From Herbaspirillum autotrophicum (GTDB lineage: Bacteria > Pseudomonadota > Gammaproteobacteria > Burkholderiales > Burkholderiaceae_D): a stretch of 64,000 bases of DNA. Both the position numbers and the translations under genes were made by a program. The notes beneath the pieces are model-generated. The model did not search any database and had not been told where the DNA came from. It saw nothing but the letters and a program-made list of their open reading frames with translations. Each line of letters begins with the position of its first letter. Within the stretch, counting starts at the first letter, position 1. Shown piece after piece: positions 45,159-53,189 of the stretch. The stretch is taken from contig NZ_LFLS01000015.1 of the NCBI RefSeq assembly GCF_001189915.1, positions 62,001 through 126,000 of the forward strand, given 5' to 3'.

Positions 45159-46175
45159 ATGTTCGATTGCGATCCTGAGCTGGTTGAAAGTATTCGTGCG
45201 GCTTCGCGCCAGATGGTGCGCGAGCTTGGCTTCATGCAGGCGACGCTGGCGGCAACTGATTACCCACCGTCAGCAGTCCACGCCATTATGGAAATTGGCA
45301 GCCGCCAGTCATTGACAGCAGTGCAACTGGCCGAGGTGTTGTGTCTGGAAAAATCCAGTGTCAGCCGCATGGTGCGCAAGCTGATCGAGGGCGGTGAGCT
45401 GAAGGAAGCGCCAAGTGCCACCGATGCCCGCGCCAAAGTGCTGACCTTGACTGCCAAGGGACGGCATACGCTGGCGTCGATCAACGCGTTTGGCCGGCAT
45501 CAGGTGACGACTGCACTGGCGCAGTTGCCGCAAGTTGAACAACAGGTCGTGGGGCAAGGACTGGGCGCCTATTCCCGGGCCCTCGAAGCACACCGGCTCG
45601 GCACGCCGTTCAACCCGGTGGAGTCGGTCGAGGTACGACGAGGCTACCAGCCGGGTGTCGTCGGGCGCGTAACCGAGATGCATGCGAATTTCTATGCTCG
45701 CAGCGTCGGCTTCGGGCAATTTTTCGAAAGCCTGGTGGCGACAGGCATGGCGGAGTTTGTCGCGCGGCTGGCGAATCCGAAAAATGGTATCTGGGTGGCA
45801 ACGCAGTCGGGACGGATCGTGGGCGCGGTTGCCATCGACGGTGAGGACTTGGGAAATGATACGGCCCACTTGCGTTGGTTCATCGTGGATGATGGCATGC
45901 GCGGTGCAGGTGTCGGCCACAAGTTGCTGAGCGCGGCGTTGGCTTTTTGTGACGGGCAAGGGTTTGCTGCGACTCGTTTGTGGACCTTCCGGGGATTGGA
46001 CGCGGCGCGCCGGCTCTACGAAAACGCCGGGTTTGTGTTGCACGACGAACGCGCCGGCCAACAGTGGGGCAGCGAGGTTGTCGAGCAATGCTTCGAGCGC
46101 CAGCGACCGCCGGTCCAGACGAAAATTTCTGCGGAGAAATCAAGCGCTGCGAATGGCGCCGGCAAATCGAACTGA
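45159..46175 (+). CDS. MarR-GNAT bifunctional protein (helix-turn-helix plus acetyltransferase)
   Basis: A 338-residue fusion. Residues 1-145 are a MarR winged helix-turn-helix (LTAVQLAEVLCLEKSSVSRMVRKLIEGGELKEAPSATDARAKVLTLTAKG with the D-x-R wing), and residues 165-315 a GNAT domain (GIWVATQSGRIVGAVAIDG, LRWFIVDDGMRGAGVGHKLL as acetyl-CoA loop, ARRLYENAGFVLHDER). This known architecture couples DNA binding to acetylation, usually of the effector. GGGGAAG precedes the ATG. The downstream MFS exporter lies 14 bases on, so drug or toxin detoxification is plausible. Confidence 0.9.
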   Translation: MFDCDPELVESIRAASRQMVRELGFMQATLAATDYPPSAVHAIMEIGSRQSLTAVQLAEVLCLEKSSVSRMVRKLIEGGELKEAPSATDARAKVLTLTAKGRHTLASINAFGRHQVTTALAQLPQVEQQVVGQGLGAYSRALEAHRLGTPFNPVESVEVRRGYQPGVVGRVTEMHANFYARSVGFGQFFESLVATGMAEFVARLANPKNGIWVATQSGRIVGAVAIDGEDLGNDTAHLRWFIVDDGMRGAGVGHKLLSAALAFCDGQGFAATRLWTFRGLDAARRLYENAGFVLHDERAGQQWGSEVVEQCFERQRPPVQTKISAEKSSAANGAGKSN

Positions 46176-46189
46176 CTGTTGGTAGAATC

Positions 46190-47818
46190 ATGGCTTCGGC
46201 GCAACGCCTTTCAGCACCCACCATGTCACTGCATACCGATTCCGCTCACTCCAGCGGTCAAGTTCTTCCGTTTCGCGCTTCTCTCATGGCCACGCTCGGC
46301 ATCTGTTTCGTCATCATGCTGGTGGCGCTGGATCAGACCATTGTCGGCACCGCCTTGCCAACCATTGTGGCGGAGCTCAAAGGGTTTGATCTGTATGCCT
46401 GGGTGGCGACATCCTACTTGCTGACTTCTGTGATCACGGTGCCGATCTTTGGCCGCCTCGGTGATTTTTACGGTCGCAAGCCATTCCTGATCGCATCGAT
46501 CATTATCTTTGTTGCAGCCTCGGTCTTGTGCGGTTTGTCCAACAGCATGCTGATGTTGGTGCTGGCGCGCGGGTTGCAGGGGATCGGCGGCGGCATGCTG
46601 GTCGGCACTGCCTTCGCCTCGGTGGCCGATCTGTTTCCCGATGCGCATGTGCGCCTGCGCTGGCAAATCATTCTCAGTGCGGCATTTGGCATTGCCACGT
46701 CGGTGGGGCCCTCGCTCGGTGGTTTCCTGACACAGTCGCTGGGCTGGCGCTGGGTGTTCTATGTCAATTTGCCGGTGGGCGCGTTGTCCTTGTTTTTTGC
46801 GTGGCGCTATGTGCCGCATATCCGCCATGTCGCCAGCACTGCCAAGATGCGGCTGGACTGGTTTGGCGCGGTCCTGATCACGCTGTCGCTGGGCAGCTTG
46901 CAATTGCTGGTGGAAATGTTGCCCAAGCGCGGATTGACCATGGCCATGCTGGGTTTGCTGGCATTTACCGTGGCTGCGTTTTACGGCTTGTGGAAATGGG
47001 AGCGGCATACCGAACAACCGATTCTGCCGTTTGAAATGGTGCGCGATCCGGCTTTGTCGAGTCTGTTCATCTTGTCGGTGCTGGCCGGTTTTTCGATGTT
47101 TTCGATGCTGATGTATGCGCCGCTGTTGTTCCAGGGTGGCTTCGGCATGTCGCCGCGCGAAGCCGGTTTGCTGATCACGCCGCTGGTGGCCTGTATTACC
47201 GTGGCCAGTATCGTCAATGGCCGGGTCGTCACCCGCATTCCCAATCCCAATATCATGATGACGGTCGGCTTTGTGCTGATTGCCTTGTCTTGTCTGGGCA
47301 TCGTGTTGTCGCAGCGCGGCACCAGCACCAGCTTCATGCTGACGGCGATGTTGGCCGGCGGCTTCGGTCTGGGGCTGGTATTGCCGAACCTGACCGTGTT
47401 TGCGCAACAAGCGGCCAGCCGCGAACATCTGGGCATTGCCACTGCGTTGTTGCAGTCGCTGCGCATGATCGGCGGCATGCTGGGCACGGCGGTGACCGGT
47501 ACGCTGGTCACGCACATGTATAGCAGCGGGGTAGAGAAGGCGCTGGAAAGCGATCACGCGGTGCAGTGGATGGCGGAATTCAAGGATCCGGAAATTCTGG
47601 TCAATCACGATATCCAGTCCACCCTGCTGAGCCAGATGCTGAGTGCCGGCCATAATGGTTCGGCCTTGCTTGACGCCGCGCGCGATGCGCTGGTGGGAGC
47701 GATTCATATGGGGATTGCGCTGGCCATCATCTCGGCGCTGGCAGGATTGTGGATGGTACGCAAAGTGCCGCTGATCAAGTTCGCCAGCAAGAAGGTCGAA
47801 CCGGTGATGCCGGAATGA
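46190..47818 (+). CDS. DHA2 family MFS multidrug exporter (EmrB/QacA type)
   Basis: A 542-residue MFS exporter of the 14-helix DHA2 group. It shows LDQTIVGTALPTIVAELKG in helix 1 (the LDxTxVNVALP motif) and GRLGDFYGRKPFL in loop 2-3, with helices continuing to about 510. The start is uncertain: ATG at 46190 or 46223 (MSLHTDS); neither has a good ribosome-binding site. It follows the MarR-GNAT gene and is probably co-transcribed and repressed by it. A membrane-fusion protein gene (EmrA) is not adjacent, so it may work alone. Confidence 0.92.
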   Translation: MASAQRLSAPTMSLHTDSAHSSGQVLPFRASLMATLGICFVIMLVALDQTIVGTALPTIVAELKGFDLYAWVATSYLLTSVITVPIFGRLGDFYGRKPFLIASIIIFVAASVLCGLSNSMLMLVLARGLQGIGGGMLVGTAFASVADLFPDAHVRLRWQIILSAAFGIATSVGPSLGGFLTQSLGWRWVFYVNLPVGALSLFFAWRYVPHIRHVASTAKMRLDWFGAVLITLSLGSLQLLVEMLPKRGLTMAMLGLLAFTVAAFYGLWKWERHTEQPILPFEMVRDPALSSLFILSVLAGFSMFSMLMYAPLLFQGGFGMSPREAGLLITPLVACITVASIVNGRVVTRIPNPNIMMTVGFVLIALSCLGIVLSQRGTSTSFMLTAMLAGGFGLGLVLPNLTVFAQQAASREHLGIATALLQSLRMIGGMLGTAVTGTLVTHMYSSGVEKALESDHAVQWMAEFKDPEILVNHDIQSTLLSQMLSAGHNGSALLDAARDALVGAIHMGIALAIISALAGLWMVRKVPLIKFASKKVEPVMPE

Positions 47819-47857
47819 TGCCGGCGGCAATCCGCGCCGGATTACCGTTCAACTCCC

Positions 47858-48367
47858 TCAGCTTGCTTTTCTTGATGTCGCCCGTGCCGGTTTGCGGGCG
47901 GTGATCCTGGTGCGCACGATATCGGGTTTGGCCGCTTCCGGTTCGGGCAGTGCGATCAGGTTGTCCAGCAGCGAATAAATCGACAGCAGACGTTCCTGGC
48001 CCAGCTCCTGTTCCAGCGCCGCATACTGCACCTCAATCGAATCACTGATATTGCTGACCAGTTCTTTGCTGCGTCCGGTCAGATCAACAAATACCTTGCG
48101 CTGATCGCTCGACAGCCGGTACCGCACAATCAGATCATCCCGCTCCATGCGATCCAGTACGCCGCTCAGACTCGGCGCCAGGATACATGACTCTTCCGCA
48201 ATCTTGCCAGTCTCCAGTTCACCGAATTCATGCAGCACCCGGATCACGCGCCATTGCTGTTCGGTCAATCCGCGCTGTTTCAGCGCCTGCCGAAAATAGC
48301 GCATGACGGATTCGCGTGACTGCAGCAGCAGCATGGGGAGGTTGCGATGTTGGAATTTGTTGCTCAT
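47858..48367 (-). CDS. hpaR: homoprotocatechuate degradation operon regulator HpaR
   Basis: A 169-residue MarR-family repressor that matches HpaR: HRNLPMLLLQSRESVMRYFRQAL and LTEQQWRVIRVLHEFGELETGKIAEESCILAPSLSGVLDRMERDDLIVRYRLSSDQRKV. HpaR represses homoprotocatechuate catabolic genes and is relieved by 4-hydroxyphenylacetate or related acids in E. coli. Here the hpa operon lies 11 kb away on the same strand, and the intervening transport and oxygenase genes run divergently, so this gene probably governs the island. The C-terminus is Lys/Arg-rich. Confidence 0.93.
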   Translation of the reverse strand: MSNKFQHRNLPMLLLQSRESVMRYFRQALKQRGLTEQQWRVIRVLHEFGELETGKIAEESCILAPSLSGVLDRMERDDLIVRYRLSSDQRKVFVDLTGRSKELVSNISDSIEVQYAALEQELGQERLLSIYSLLDNLIALPEPEAAKPDIVRTRITARKPARATSRKAS

Positions 48368-48501
48368 TTATGTTGGCTGCACAGGCCGGCAACTGACACT
48401 GCGGAAGAACGCTTGCAGTGCGGTAATTGCCCGCGATGGCTGGCTTCGCAATTTTGAAAAGGGTGCGGTGATTATACTTGACAGCGCTATTGAACATGTT
48501 A

Positions 48502-48524
48502 CATTAATACTTAACATATTAATG
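48502..48524. promoter_or_regulatory. AT-rich inverted repeat upstream of hpaR
   Basis: CATTAATA at 48502-48509 and TATTAATG at 48517-48524 form a perfect 8-bp dyad with a 7-base spacer, 135 bases upstream of hpaR and 313 bases upstream of livH. A TTGACA stands at 48478-48483 on the plus strand, so this dyad would overlap the -10 region of a promoter reading toward livH. AT-rich dyads of this size suit MarR-type HpaR binding. Confidence 0.55.
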
Positions 48525-48638
48525 AATATCTGAAGATGTTCTCGCCGCTGAGAAGAGAAACGCGATAAAACGCGTGCGCAGAAGGGTGGCGGGAACAACG
48601 AATGATTGCGTCGTCGTCCGACATCGTCCACGATGCCG

Positions 48639-48681
48639 GCTGATGCCGTATCAATAAGTGGTACTGATACGCGACATCAGC
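48639..48681. repeat. long inverted repeat in hpaR-livH intergenic region
   Basis: Left arm GCTGATG-C-CGTATCA (48639-48653) and right arm TGATACG-CGA-CATCAGC (48665-48681) pair over 14 positions with a small internal asymmetry, across an 11-base loop. In RNA it would form a stable hairpin in the livH leader; in DNA it contains the dyad CGTATCA / TGATACG. No T run follows. The rest of the 48368-48836 gap holds no gene that I can support. Confidence 0.6.
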
Positions 48682-48836
48682 ATGATTACGCACGAACTAC
48701 AACAAAACAGGGCGTCGCCTGCGGCAGCCCGGTCAGAGGAGACATATGACTTGCCATGCCCGATCACGGCTGCCGGTTCCCGGCAGCTTCACTTTCAACG
48801 CAGTACTGCACGACTCTTCGCCCGGGGTGTAACGCG

Positions 48837-49874
48837 ATGGATTTTTCTATATTCGCAATTTTGACGCAAGACGGCATCACCAATGGTGCCATCTATGCGC
48901 TGGTAGCGCTGGCACTGGTGCTGGTATTTGCCGTCACCAGAATCATCTTTTTGCCGCAAGGCGAGTTTGTTTCCTTTGGCGCGCTGACTTTGGTGTCGCT
49001 GCAAGCCGGCACCGTACCGGCCACCATCTGGTTGCTGGCGGCGATGGCGATCATGACCACGACGCTGGATCTGGTGGCGGCATTGCGTATCGGCCGCACC
49101 CGCGCGATTCCCAAAATGCTGCTGCTCAATCTGGTGCTGCCGCTGGCGATTGTGTTGCTGGTATGGTGGGCCACGCCGCGTCAATGGCCGTTGCTGGTGC
49201 AGGCGGCATTGTCGATTGCGGTGGTCACGCCGATGGGGCCGATGATTTATCGTCTCGCTTATCAGCGGCTGGCCAATGCCAAGGTACTGATCCTGCTGAT
49301 CATCTCGGTCGGCGTGCATTTCATGATGACCGGCCTCGGTTTGCTGTTCTTCGGTCCGGAAGGGTCGCGCGTGACGCCGTATCTGGAAACCAGTTTTGAA
49401 CTGGGGGCGATGCAGATCAGCGGGCAAAGCGTAGTGGTGATGGTGGTGTCGCTGATCCTGATTCTGGCGCTGGCGCTGTTCTTCAGCCGCACGCTTTACG
49501 GCAAGGCCTTGAAGGCCACTGCGATGAATCGCACCGGCGCACGTCTGATGGGTATCTCGACCACCATGGCCGGCAAGCTGTCGCTGTTCTTTGCCGCCTT
49601 CATCGGTTCGCTGTCGGGCATTCTGATCGTGCCGACTACCGCTATCTATTACGACTCGGGTTTCCTGATCGGCCTCAAAGGCTTCGTCGGCGCCATCCTC
49701 GGCGGTCTGGTCAGCTATCCGCTGGCAGCCATCGGCGCGGTGCTGGTCGGTCTGCTGGAATCATTTTCTTCATTCTGGGCTAGCGAATACAAGGAAGTCA
49801 TCGTGTTCACCATCATCATTCCGGTTCTGTTGTGGCGCTCGATGACCACGTCTCACCACGGAGGGGACGAATAA
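48837..49874 (+). CDS. branched-chain amino-acid type ABC transporter permease (LivH-like)
   Basis: A 345-residue permease of the LivH (BPD/BPL) type with about eight to nine transmembrane helices. It starts MDFSIFAILTQDGITNGAIYALVALALVLVFAVTRI, the conserved LivH N-terminus, and has GALTLVSLQ and the conserved loop GKALKATAMNRTGARLMGIS near residues 220-240. It forms the translocation pore with the LivM half of the next gene. The start at 48837 matches family alignment, and the stop overlaps the next start (TAATG). In this catabolic context the substrate is likely an aromatic acid or amino-acid-like compound. Confidence 0.93.
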   Translation: MDFSIFAILTQDGITNGAIYALVALALVLVFAVTRIIFLPQGEFVSFGALTLVSLQAGTVPATIWLLAAMAIMTTTLDLVAALRIGRTRAIPKMLLLNLVLPLAIVLLVWWATPRQWPLLVQAALSIAVVTPMGPMIYRLAYQRLANAKVLILLIISVGVHFMMTGLGLLFFGPEGSRVTPYLETSFELGAMQISGQSVVVMVVSLILILALALFFSRTLYGKALKATAMNRTGARLMGISTTMAGKLSLFFAAFIGSLSGILIVPTTAIYYDSGFLIGLKGFVGAILGGLVSYPLAAIGAVLVGLLESFSSFWASEYKEVIVFTIIIPVLLWRSMTTSHHGGDE

Positions 49875-51682
49875 TGTTGAAGCGTCCTGGCATTATCATT
49901 CTGGCGCTGGCAGTCGCTTTGTTGCCGGTGCTTCCGGTGCCCAATTTCTGGGTCACGCAAGCCAACTATATCGGGCTCTACAGTATCGTTTGTATCGGTC
50001 TGGTATTGCTGACCGGGGTCGGCGGTCTGACCTCGTTCGGACAAGCGGCCTTCGTCGGTCTTGGCGCCTATGCCACCGGTTATCTGACCACGCAATTCGG
50101 TTTGTCCTCGTGGCTGGGTTTGCTGGCCGGGCTGGTCATCACCGGTATCTGCGCCTATGCGCTTGGCACCATCACGTTGCGCATGTCGGGCCATTATTTG
50201 CCGCTGGCGACGATTGCCTGGGGCCTGTCGCTGTACTTTTTGTTCGGCAATATGGAGTGGCTGGGCAAGTACGACGGCATCTCCGGCATCAGCCCGATTT
50301 CCCTGTTCGGCATATCGCTTGATACCGGCCGTTCAATTTATTATCTGATCTGGTTCTTTGCCCTGAGTGCGGTGTGGGTCTCGGTCAATCTGCTCAATTC
50401 GCGCCCCGGTCGCGCCATGCGCGCGCTCAAGGGCGGCACTGGCATGGCCGAGGCGATGGGTGTCAATACCGCACAATACAAGATCACGGTATTCGTGCTG
50501 GCCGCCTTGTTCGCAGCGATTTCGGGTTGGCTCTACGCCCACTTCCAACGCGCCGTCAATCCGACCCCGTTCGGTCTGAACATGGGTATCCAGTATTTGA
50601 TGATGGCGGTGATCGGCGGTGCCGGGCATGTGTGGGGCGGTTTGCTGGGCGCACTGATCATGACGCTGCTGCAAGACAAGTTGCAAGTCTGGTTGCCGAG
50701 TCTGCTCGGTACCAACGGCAATATCGAAATCATTGTCTACGGCCTGATCCTGATTTTGATTCTGCAATATGCGCAGGAAGGTATCTGGCCGTTCGTGGTC
50801 AATATCTGGCGCCGCGTGATGCCGGCCAAAGCGCCGGCATCTGCGGCCAAAGCGGATACGGCGGGCGACGGCGCAGCGGTGCCGCTGTCCACCCGCAGCA
50901 AGCCGGATGCCGGTGCCGTGATTCTGGAAGTCGACAAGGCACGCAAAGAATTCGGCGGTCTGGTGGCGGTCAACGATGTCAGCTTCCAGTTGAAATCGGC
51001 TGACATCATCGGTCTGATCGGTCCCAACGGTGCCGGCAAGTCGACCATGTTCAATCTGATCAGCGGTGTGTTCGGTGTCACGCGCGGCAAGATCATGTTC
51101 AACGGCGAACCGATCGATCGTCTCGGTGCGCGTCAGATCGTGGCCCGTGGCTTGGGCCGTACTTTCCAGCACGTGCAATTGCTGCCGACCATGTCGGTGT
51201 TGGAAAACGTTGCCATCGGCGCTCATCTGCGTACCGGTCGCGGTCATCTGAAAAATGTGGCGGCCGCGATGTTCCGTCTCGACCGGGCGCAAGAGTGTGC
51301 CTTGTTGCAAGAAGCCGAACATCAGTTGCGTCGTGTCGGCCTCGGCGATTATCTGCATGTCGAAGCCGGTTCGCTGGCGCTCGGTCAGCAACGGATTCTG
51401 GAAATCGCCCGCGCTTTGTGCAGCGATCCGATCCTGCTGTTGCTGGATGAGCCGGCCGCTGGTTTGCGTTACAAGGAAAAGCAGGCGCTGGCAGATCTGT
51501 TGCGGCAATTGCGCGATGAAGGCATGAGCATTTTGCTGGTCGAGCACGATATGGATTTCGTGATGGAGCTGACCGATCATCTGGTGGTGATGGAATTCGG
51601 CACCAAGATTTCCGAAGGCACGCCAGAGCAGGTGCAAAACGATCCGGTGGTACTGGAAGCATACTTGGGTGGAGTGGATTGA
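49874..51682 (+). CDS. LivM permease - LivG ATPase fusion
   Basis: A 602-residue fusion of two ABC parts. Residues 1-about 320 are a LivM-type permease (YIGLYSIVCIGLVLLTGVGGLTSFGQAAFVGLGAYAT, then GRAMRALKGGTGMAEAMG); a Pro/Ala/Lys linker of about 25 residues follows; residues from about 350 are a LivG ATP-binding subunit with Walker A GPNGAGKST, the LALGQQRILEIARALC signature and Walker B LLLLDEP, and the H-loop LVEHDMDFV. Such LivM-LivG fusions are common in Burkholderiales. With LivH and LivF it makes a full importer core, but no periplasmic binding protein gene is seen in the window. Confidence 0.93.
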   Translation: MLKRPGIIILALAVALLPVLPVPNFWVTQANYIGLYSIVCIGLVLLTGVGGLTSFGQAAFVGLGAYATGYLTTQFGLSSWLGLLAGLVITGICAYALGTITLRMSGHYLPLATIAWGLSLYFLFGNMEWLGKYDGISGISPISLFGISLDTGRSIYYLIWFFALSAVWVSVNLLNSRPGRAMRALKGGTGMAEAMGVNTAQYKITVFVLAALFAAISGWLYAHFQRAVNPTPFGLNMGIQYLMMAVIGGAGHVWGGLLGALIMTLLQDKLQVWLPSLLGTNGNIEIIVYGLILILILQYAQEGIWPFVVNIWRRVMPAKAPASAAKADTAGDGAAVPLSTRSKPDAGAVILEVDKARKEFGGLVAVNDVSFQLKSADIIGLIGPNGAGKSTMFNLISGVFGVTRGKIMFNGEPIDRLGARQIVARGLGRTFQHVQLLPTMSVLENVAIGAHLRTGRGHLKNVAAAMFRLDRAQECALLQEAEHQLRRVGLGDYLHVEAGSLALGQQRILEIARALCSDPILLLLDEPAAGLRYKEKQALADLLRQLRDEGMSILLVEHDMDFVMELTDHLVVMEFGTKISEGTPEQVQNDPVVLEAYLGGVD

Positions 51683-51683
51683 C

Positions 51684-52436
51684 ATGAATACACCAATATT
51701 GACGGTAGACAGTCTGCGCGTCTGTTACGGCAAAGTAGAAGCGATCAATGACATTTCGGTCAAGGTAGCGGCCGGCAGCATCGTCAGCGTGATCGGCCCC
51801 AACGGCGCCGGCAAGTCGACCTTGCTCAATGCCATCATCGGCATGTTGCCCAGCCGAGGCGGCATCACGTATGAGGGCAATCCGATCAACGATATGGACG
51901 TCGAAGAGCGGGTCCAGGCCGGCATTGCGCTGGTGCCGGAAACCCGTGAATTGTTTGCCGAGATGTCGGTCAAGGACAACTTGCTGCTCGGCAGTTTTCG
52001 CCGTTACCGCCAGCGCGACAAGGATTATCTGAGCCAGTTGGATTGGGTCTATCAATTGTTCCCGCGCCTCAAGGAGCGGGAAGTGCAGGCCGCCGGCACC
52101 ATGTCGGGCGGTGAGCGGCAGATGCTGGCCATCGGCCGCGCGCTGATGGGCAAGCCGCGACTGTTGATGCTGGATGAGCCGAGCCTGGGTCTGGCGCCGT
52201 TGATCGTGAAGGAAATTTTCAGCATCATCTCGGGCTTGCGCGACACCGGCGTCGCTACCTTGCTGATCGAGCAAAATGCCCGCGCCGCCTTGCAAGTGTC
52301 GGACTATGGCTATGTGATTGAAACCGGCAGTCTGGTACTGGAAGGCGCGGCACGTGATCTGGCAGTCAATCCGAAAGTGATCGAAACCTATCTGGGTATC
52401 GGCAAAGCCAAACACGCAGAAGCATTGATGTCGTGA
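51684..52436 (+). CDS. livF: ABC transporter ATP-binding protein (LivF-like)
   Basis: A 250-residue LivF-type ATPase with Walker A GPNGAGKST near residue 38, signature MSGGERQMLAIGRALMG, Walker B LLMLDEPSLGL and the H-loop IEQNARAAL. It begins MNTPILTVDSLRVCYGK; the ATG at 51684 follows GGAG, and the in-frame ATG at 51669 overlaps the previous gene. It is the second ATPase of the import system, and the last gene of that transcript: after it come 750 bases without a gene. Confidence 0.94.
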   Translation: MNTPILTVDSLRVCYGKVEAINDISVKVAAGSIVSVIGPNGAGKSTLLNAIIGMLPSRGGITYEGNPINDMDVEERVQAGIALVPETRELFAEMSVKDNLLLGSFRRYRQRDKDYLSQLDWVYQLFPRLKEREVQAAGTMSGGERQMLAIGRALMGKPRLLMLDEPSLGLAPLIVKEIFSIISGLRDTGVATLLIEQNARAALQVSDYGYVIETGSLVLEGAARDLAVNPKVIETYLGIGKAKHAEALMS

Positions 52437-52462
52437 TGCACTAATGCAGCAGCAGCAACAAG

Positions 52463-52490
52463 CAGGCCGGCGGCTACACCGCCCGGCCTG
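52463..52490 (+). terminator. GC-rich hairpin after livF
   Basis: A stem CAGGCCG / CGGCCTG with an inner GCGG / CCGC helix and a one-base bulge, 26 bases past the livF stop. No T run follows, so it is a likely Rho-dependent or stabilising end structure rather than a standard terminator. Confidence 0.5.
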
Positions 52491-52792
52491 TGGCAACAAG
52501 GAGCAGCGCTGACAAAGCGCCGCACAGCTCCGCGGCAGCAGAAAAATATAAAAACAATATTCAGTTCCATCTGAAAAATATTGCTGTGGAAAAACACGAG
52601 TACTTTTAATTTATGCCGCGCATGGCAGGGGCTTTCTGCGTCCATTTTTCGACGGGAAGGAGCGTAGGGGGAAATCGCATTCCTTTGTCCTTCGCTGTTT
52701 TTGAAAAATGAAAGCGCTGGCATCTTATCGTTTGTATTCCTTTGTTTATAAAGATTGCAAGGTTTTTTCTGGCTGATTATCGATGATGTTTT

Positions 52793-52812
52793 TCAGGTGA
52801 TACGTCACCTGA
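52793..52812. promoter_or_regulatory. perfect 20-bp dyad upstream of the porin gene
   Basis: TCAGGTGA-TACG-TCACCTGA: two perfect 8-base arms with a 4-base centre, centred about 53 bases before a -10-like TATAAT (52855-52860). It lies 377 bases upstream of the porin start. The remaining gap 52491-53189 holds no gene. The dyad is a strong operator candidate; the partner is unknown. Confidence 0.6.
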
Positions 52813-53189
52813 TCCATACCTCATCAGCGGTACGGCAATATTTTTCGAACTCTCTATAATTCTCGTTTACATCTGTTTTTAAATGCGAGTGAAAATGTTT
52901 AGAGGATGGGGGCGACAGCATCGGATGACTGTCTGCAACGGCACGCTTCGCAACAGAACATCGTCATTGGCAACCTGAGGAGACCAACCCATGCCACATC
53001 CAACGCCCAGTTAGCCTGCATCAGCGCAGCACCTCAGATTGCCCGTAATGCGGCACACCCGGCACCGCGCAATCTGATCACCCTTCATGCAATCCGGTCG
53101 GCAATGCCAGGCATCGCCGCGGGACTGCCTGAGCCTTCGTTCCGCGAGGACGAGGTTATATATCCATAAAAACCATCAAGGAGACAATC

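Noticed and set aside
46226-47830. 534-codon minus-strand frame opposite the DHA2 exporter
   Set aside because: Very His/Gln/Arg-rich antisense translation without any motif; the exporter is certain.
52906-53169. 87-codon frame before the porin
   Set aside because: No ribosome-binding site or recognisable features; it covers the porin leader and reads as non-coding.
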